The notes beneath the pieces are model-generated. The model was not told where the DNA came from. It worked only from the letters and a program-made list of their open reading frames with translations, and made no database searches. The position numbers were made by a program, and so were the translations under genes. Below are positions 18,327-19,170 of a stretch of DNA of 19,170 nt, piece after piece (within the stretch, counting starts at the first letter, position 1; every line of letters begins with the position of its first letter). The stretch is from Phoronis ovalis. Lineage: Eukaryota > Phoronida > Phoronidae. The stretch is from positions 1 to 19,170 of the forward strand of contig JAOXYB010016310.1 of NCBI GenBank assembly GCA_028565635.1, read 5' to 3'.

Positions 18327-19170
18327 CTAAGTGTAACAACAGAAGTTTTAAAAACAGTAGTCACAGTATCTTTATTAGTTCAATAAAAAAAATGAGTGAT
18401 TTTCATTTCTAACTTTTTGAAATTAAACTAACTCAGAAATTAAAATTAAATGATTAAACTGTTAGAGATTTGGTATTAGTAATTTGGGTGAGTGACAAGT
18501 CTGAAAAAAATATATTTTTGAGATAATAAGGTAATAAATGGGGGTAAAAATGAAACTACACAAAATGCTGGAGGAACAAAATTCTAGATATTACAACAGG
18601 TCAGCCCACCCTGAGATGTGTGGTTGTCTTAGACAAACAAAGGCATAATGATAAATTAGTTTGTACTCATCAGTGACAGCTCCGTGAAAATGTATATATT
18701 AAACTAAAAAAATGAAATATCAATTATTTCTAGATTTGTACAGTTGTAAGGGAATTTTTGCCCCATCTGACTAGAAGTTAACATAGTTTGATTTCTATAT
18801 AAAAGTGCAAATTGGTTTGTAAGTGGTACCAGTGAATAAACATTTAGGCTATAGATTTATTAACTTGTTTGTTTGCTGTAGTTCAACAGGGTCTTCGCAT
18901 ATTGAGTCGATAGAAAGGTAGATTTTTAAAAAATGAAAATGTATAAATTCGCTTTTAGTGTGAGCTGAATGAAGCATTTCTAAGAGTAAACATATACATA
19001 CATACATGTAAGAAACCATTTCTAGGTAACACAATGACAGTTTTACTGCTTTCATTGTACGATTCCTATGAATGTTACCGCAATTTATATCACTACGGTA
19101 ATTCTTCTCAATTCGTACAACTCCATTATTTGTACACACCCCCTTTTTCAGATTTTATAATTTCTGAAAT

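Larger units (their letters stand above)
17954..19170 (+). other. LDB intron, 5' part (runs off window)
   Basis: Begins GTGAGT. Contains poly(G) tracts and AT-rich sequence; no LDB exon is found to the window edge. The open frame on the minus strand at 18849-19139 has no recognisable product. Confidence 0.75.

Noticed and set aside
19141-19170. Strong acceptor CCCTTTTTCAG at the right edge, possible next LDB exon
   Set aside because: In the required phase the following bases read Tyr-Phe-Ile-Ile-Ser-Glu, not the Thr-Ile-Gly-Arg-Thr-Leu expected from the family.

Overview
This is a stretch of AT-rich animal (metazoan) nuclear DNA carrying parts of two intron-rich, protein-coding genes, both on the + strand. 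All 12 introns whose ends lie in the window have GT donors and AG acceptors, and the splice phases agree from exon to exon. Short introns (about 0.1 to 1.3 kb) in the first gene, low GC, and protein sequences that match vertebrate relatives well but not closely point to an invertebrate bilaterian. A lophotrochozoan such as a mollusc is my guess, not something the sequence proves. No prokaryotic, viral, CRISPR, rRNA or convincing tRNA feature is visible.

Gene 1 (680-7456 coding, 3' UTR to about 7.72 kb) is a class B scavenger receptor of the CD36/LIMP-2 family. Eleven coding exons join without a frame break into 473 residues plus a stop; only the N-terminal exon or exons (start codon, first membrane helix) lie upstream of the window. 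It has exactly four cysteines in the visible ectodomain, in the LIMP-2 arrangement, seven N-glycosylation sequons, a C-terminal membrane helix, and a 22-residue final exon that carries both a dileucine-type and a tyrosine-type sorting signal. These features favour a LIMP-2 (SCARB2)-like endolysosomal protein over a plasma-membrane CD36.

The intergenic stretch (about 7.72 to 11.19 kb) holds three things of note. The first is a long, diverged inverted repeat (7732-8145, perhaps 7711-8175) that folds back on itself almost completely and begins about 27 bases after the poly(A) signal of gene 1. The second is a strong CTCF-type motif (8525-8537). The third is a degenerate repeat array at about 10.44 to 10.88 kb.

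Gene 2 (11190 to beyond 19170) is the 5' part of a LIM-domain-binding protein gene (LDB/CLIM/NLI, Drosophila Chip). A start exon (11190-11320) is followed by a 6-kb intron, then two exons (17279-17354 and 17851-17953) encoding the start of the highly conserved LDB dimerisation domain. The rest of the gene lies to the right. LDB is a nuclear adaptor that dimerises and bridges LIM-homeodomain/LMO and GATA-type complexes; it has no known functional link to the scavenger receptor, so the pairing is probably only neighbourhood. I found no clear evidence of a new biological system. The most striking unexplained structure is the intergenic fold-back element.
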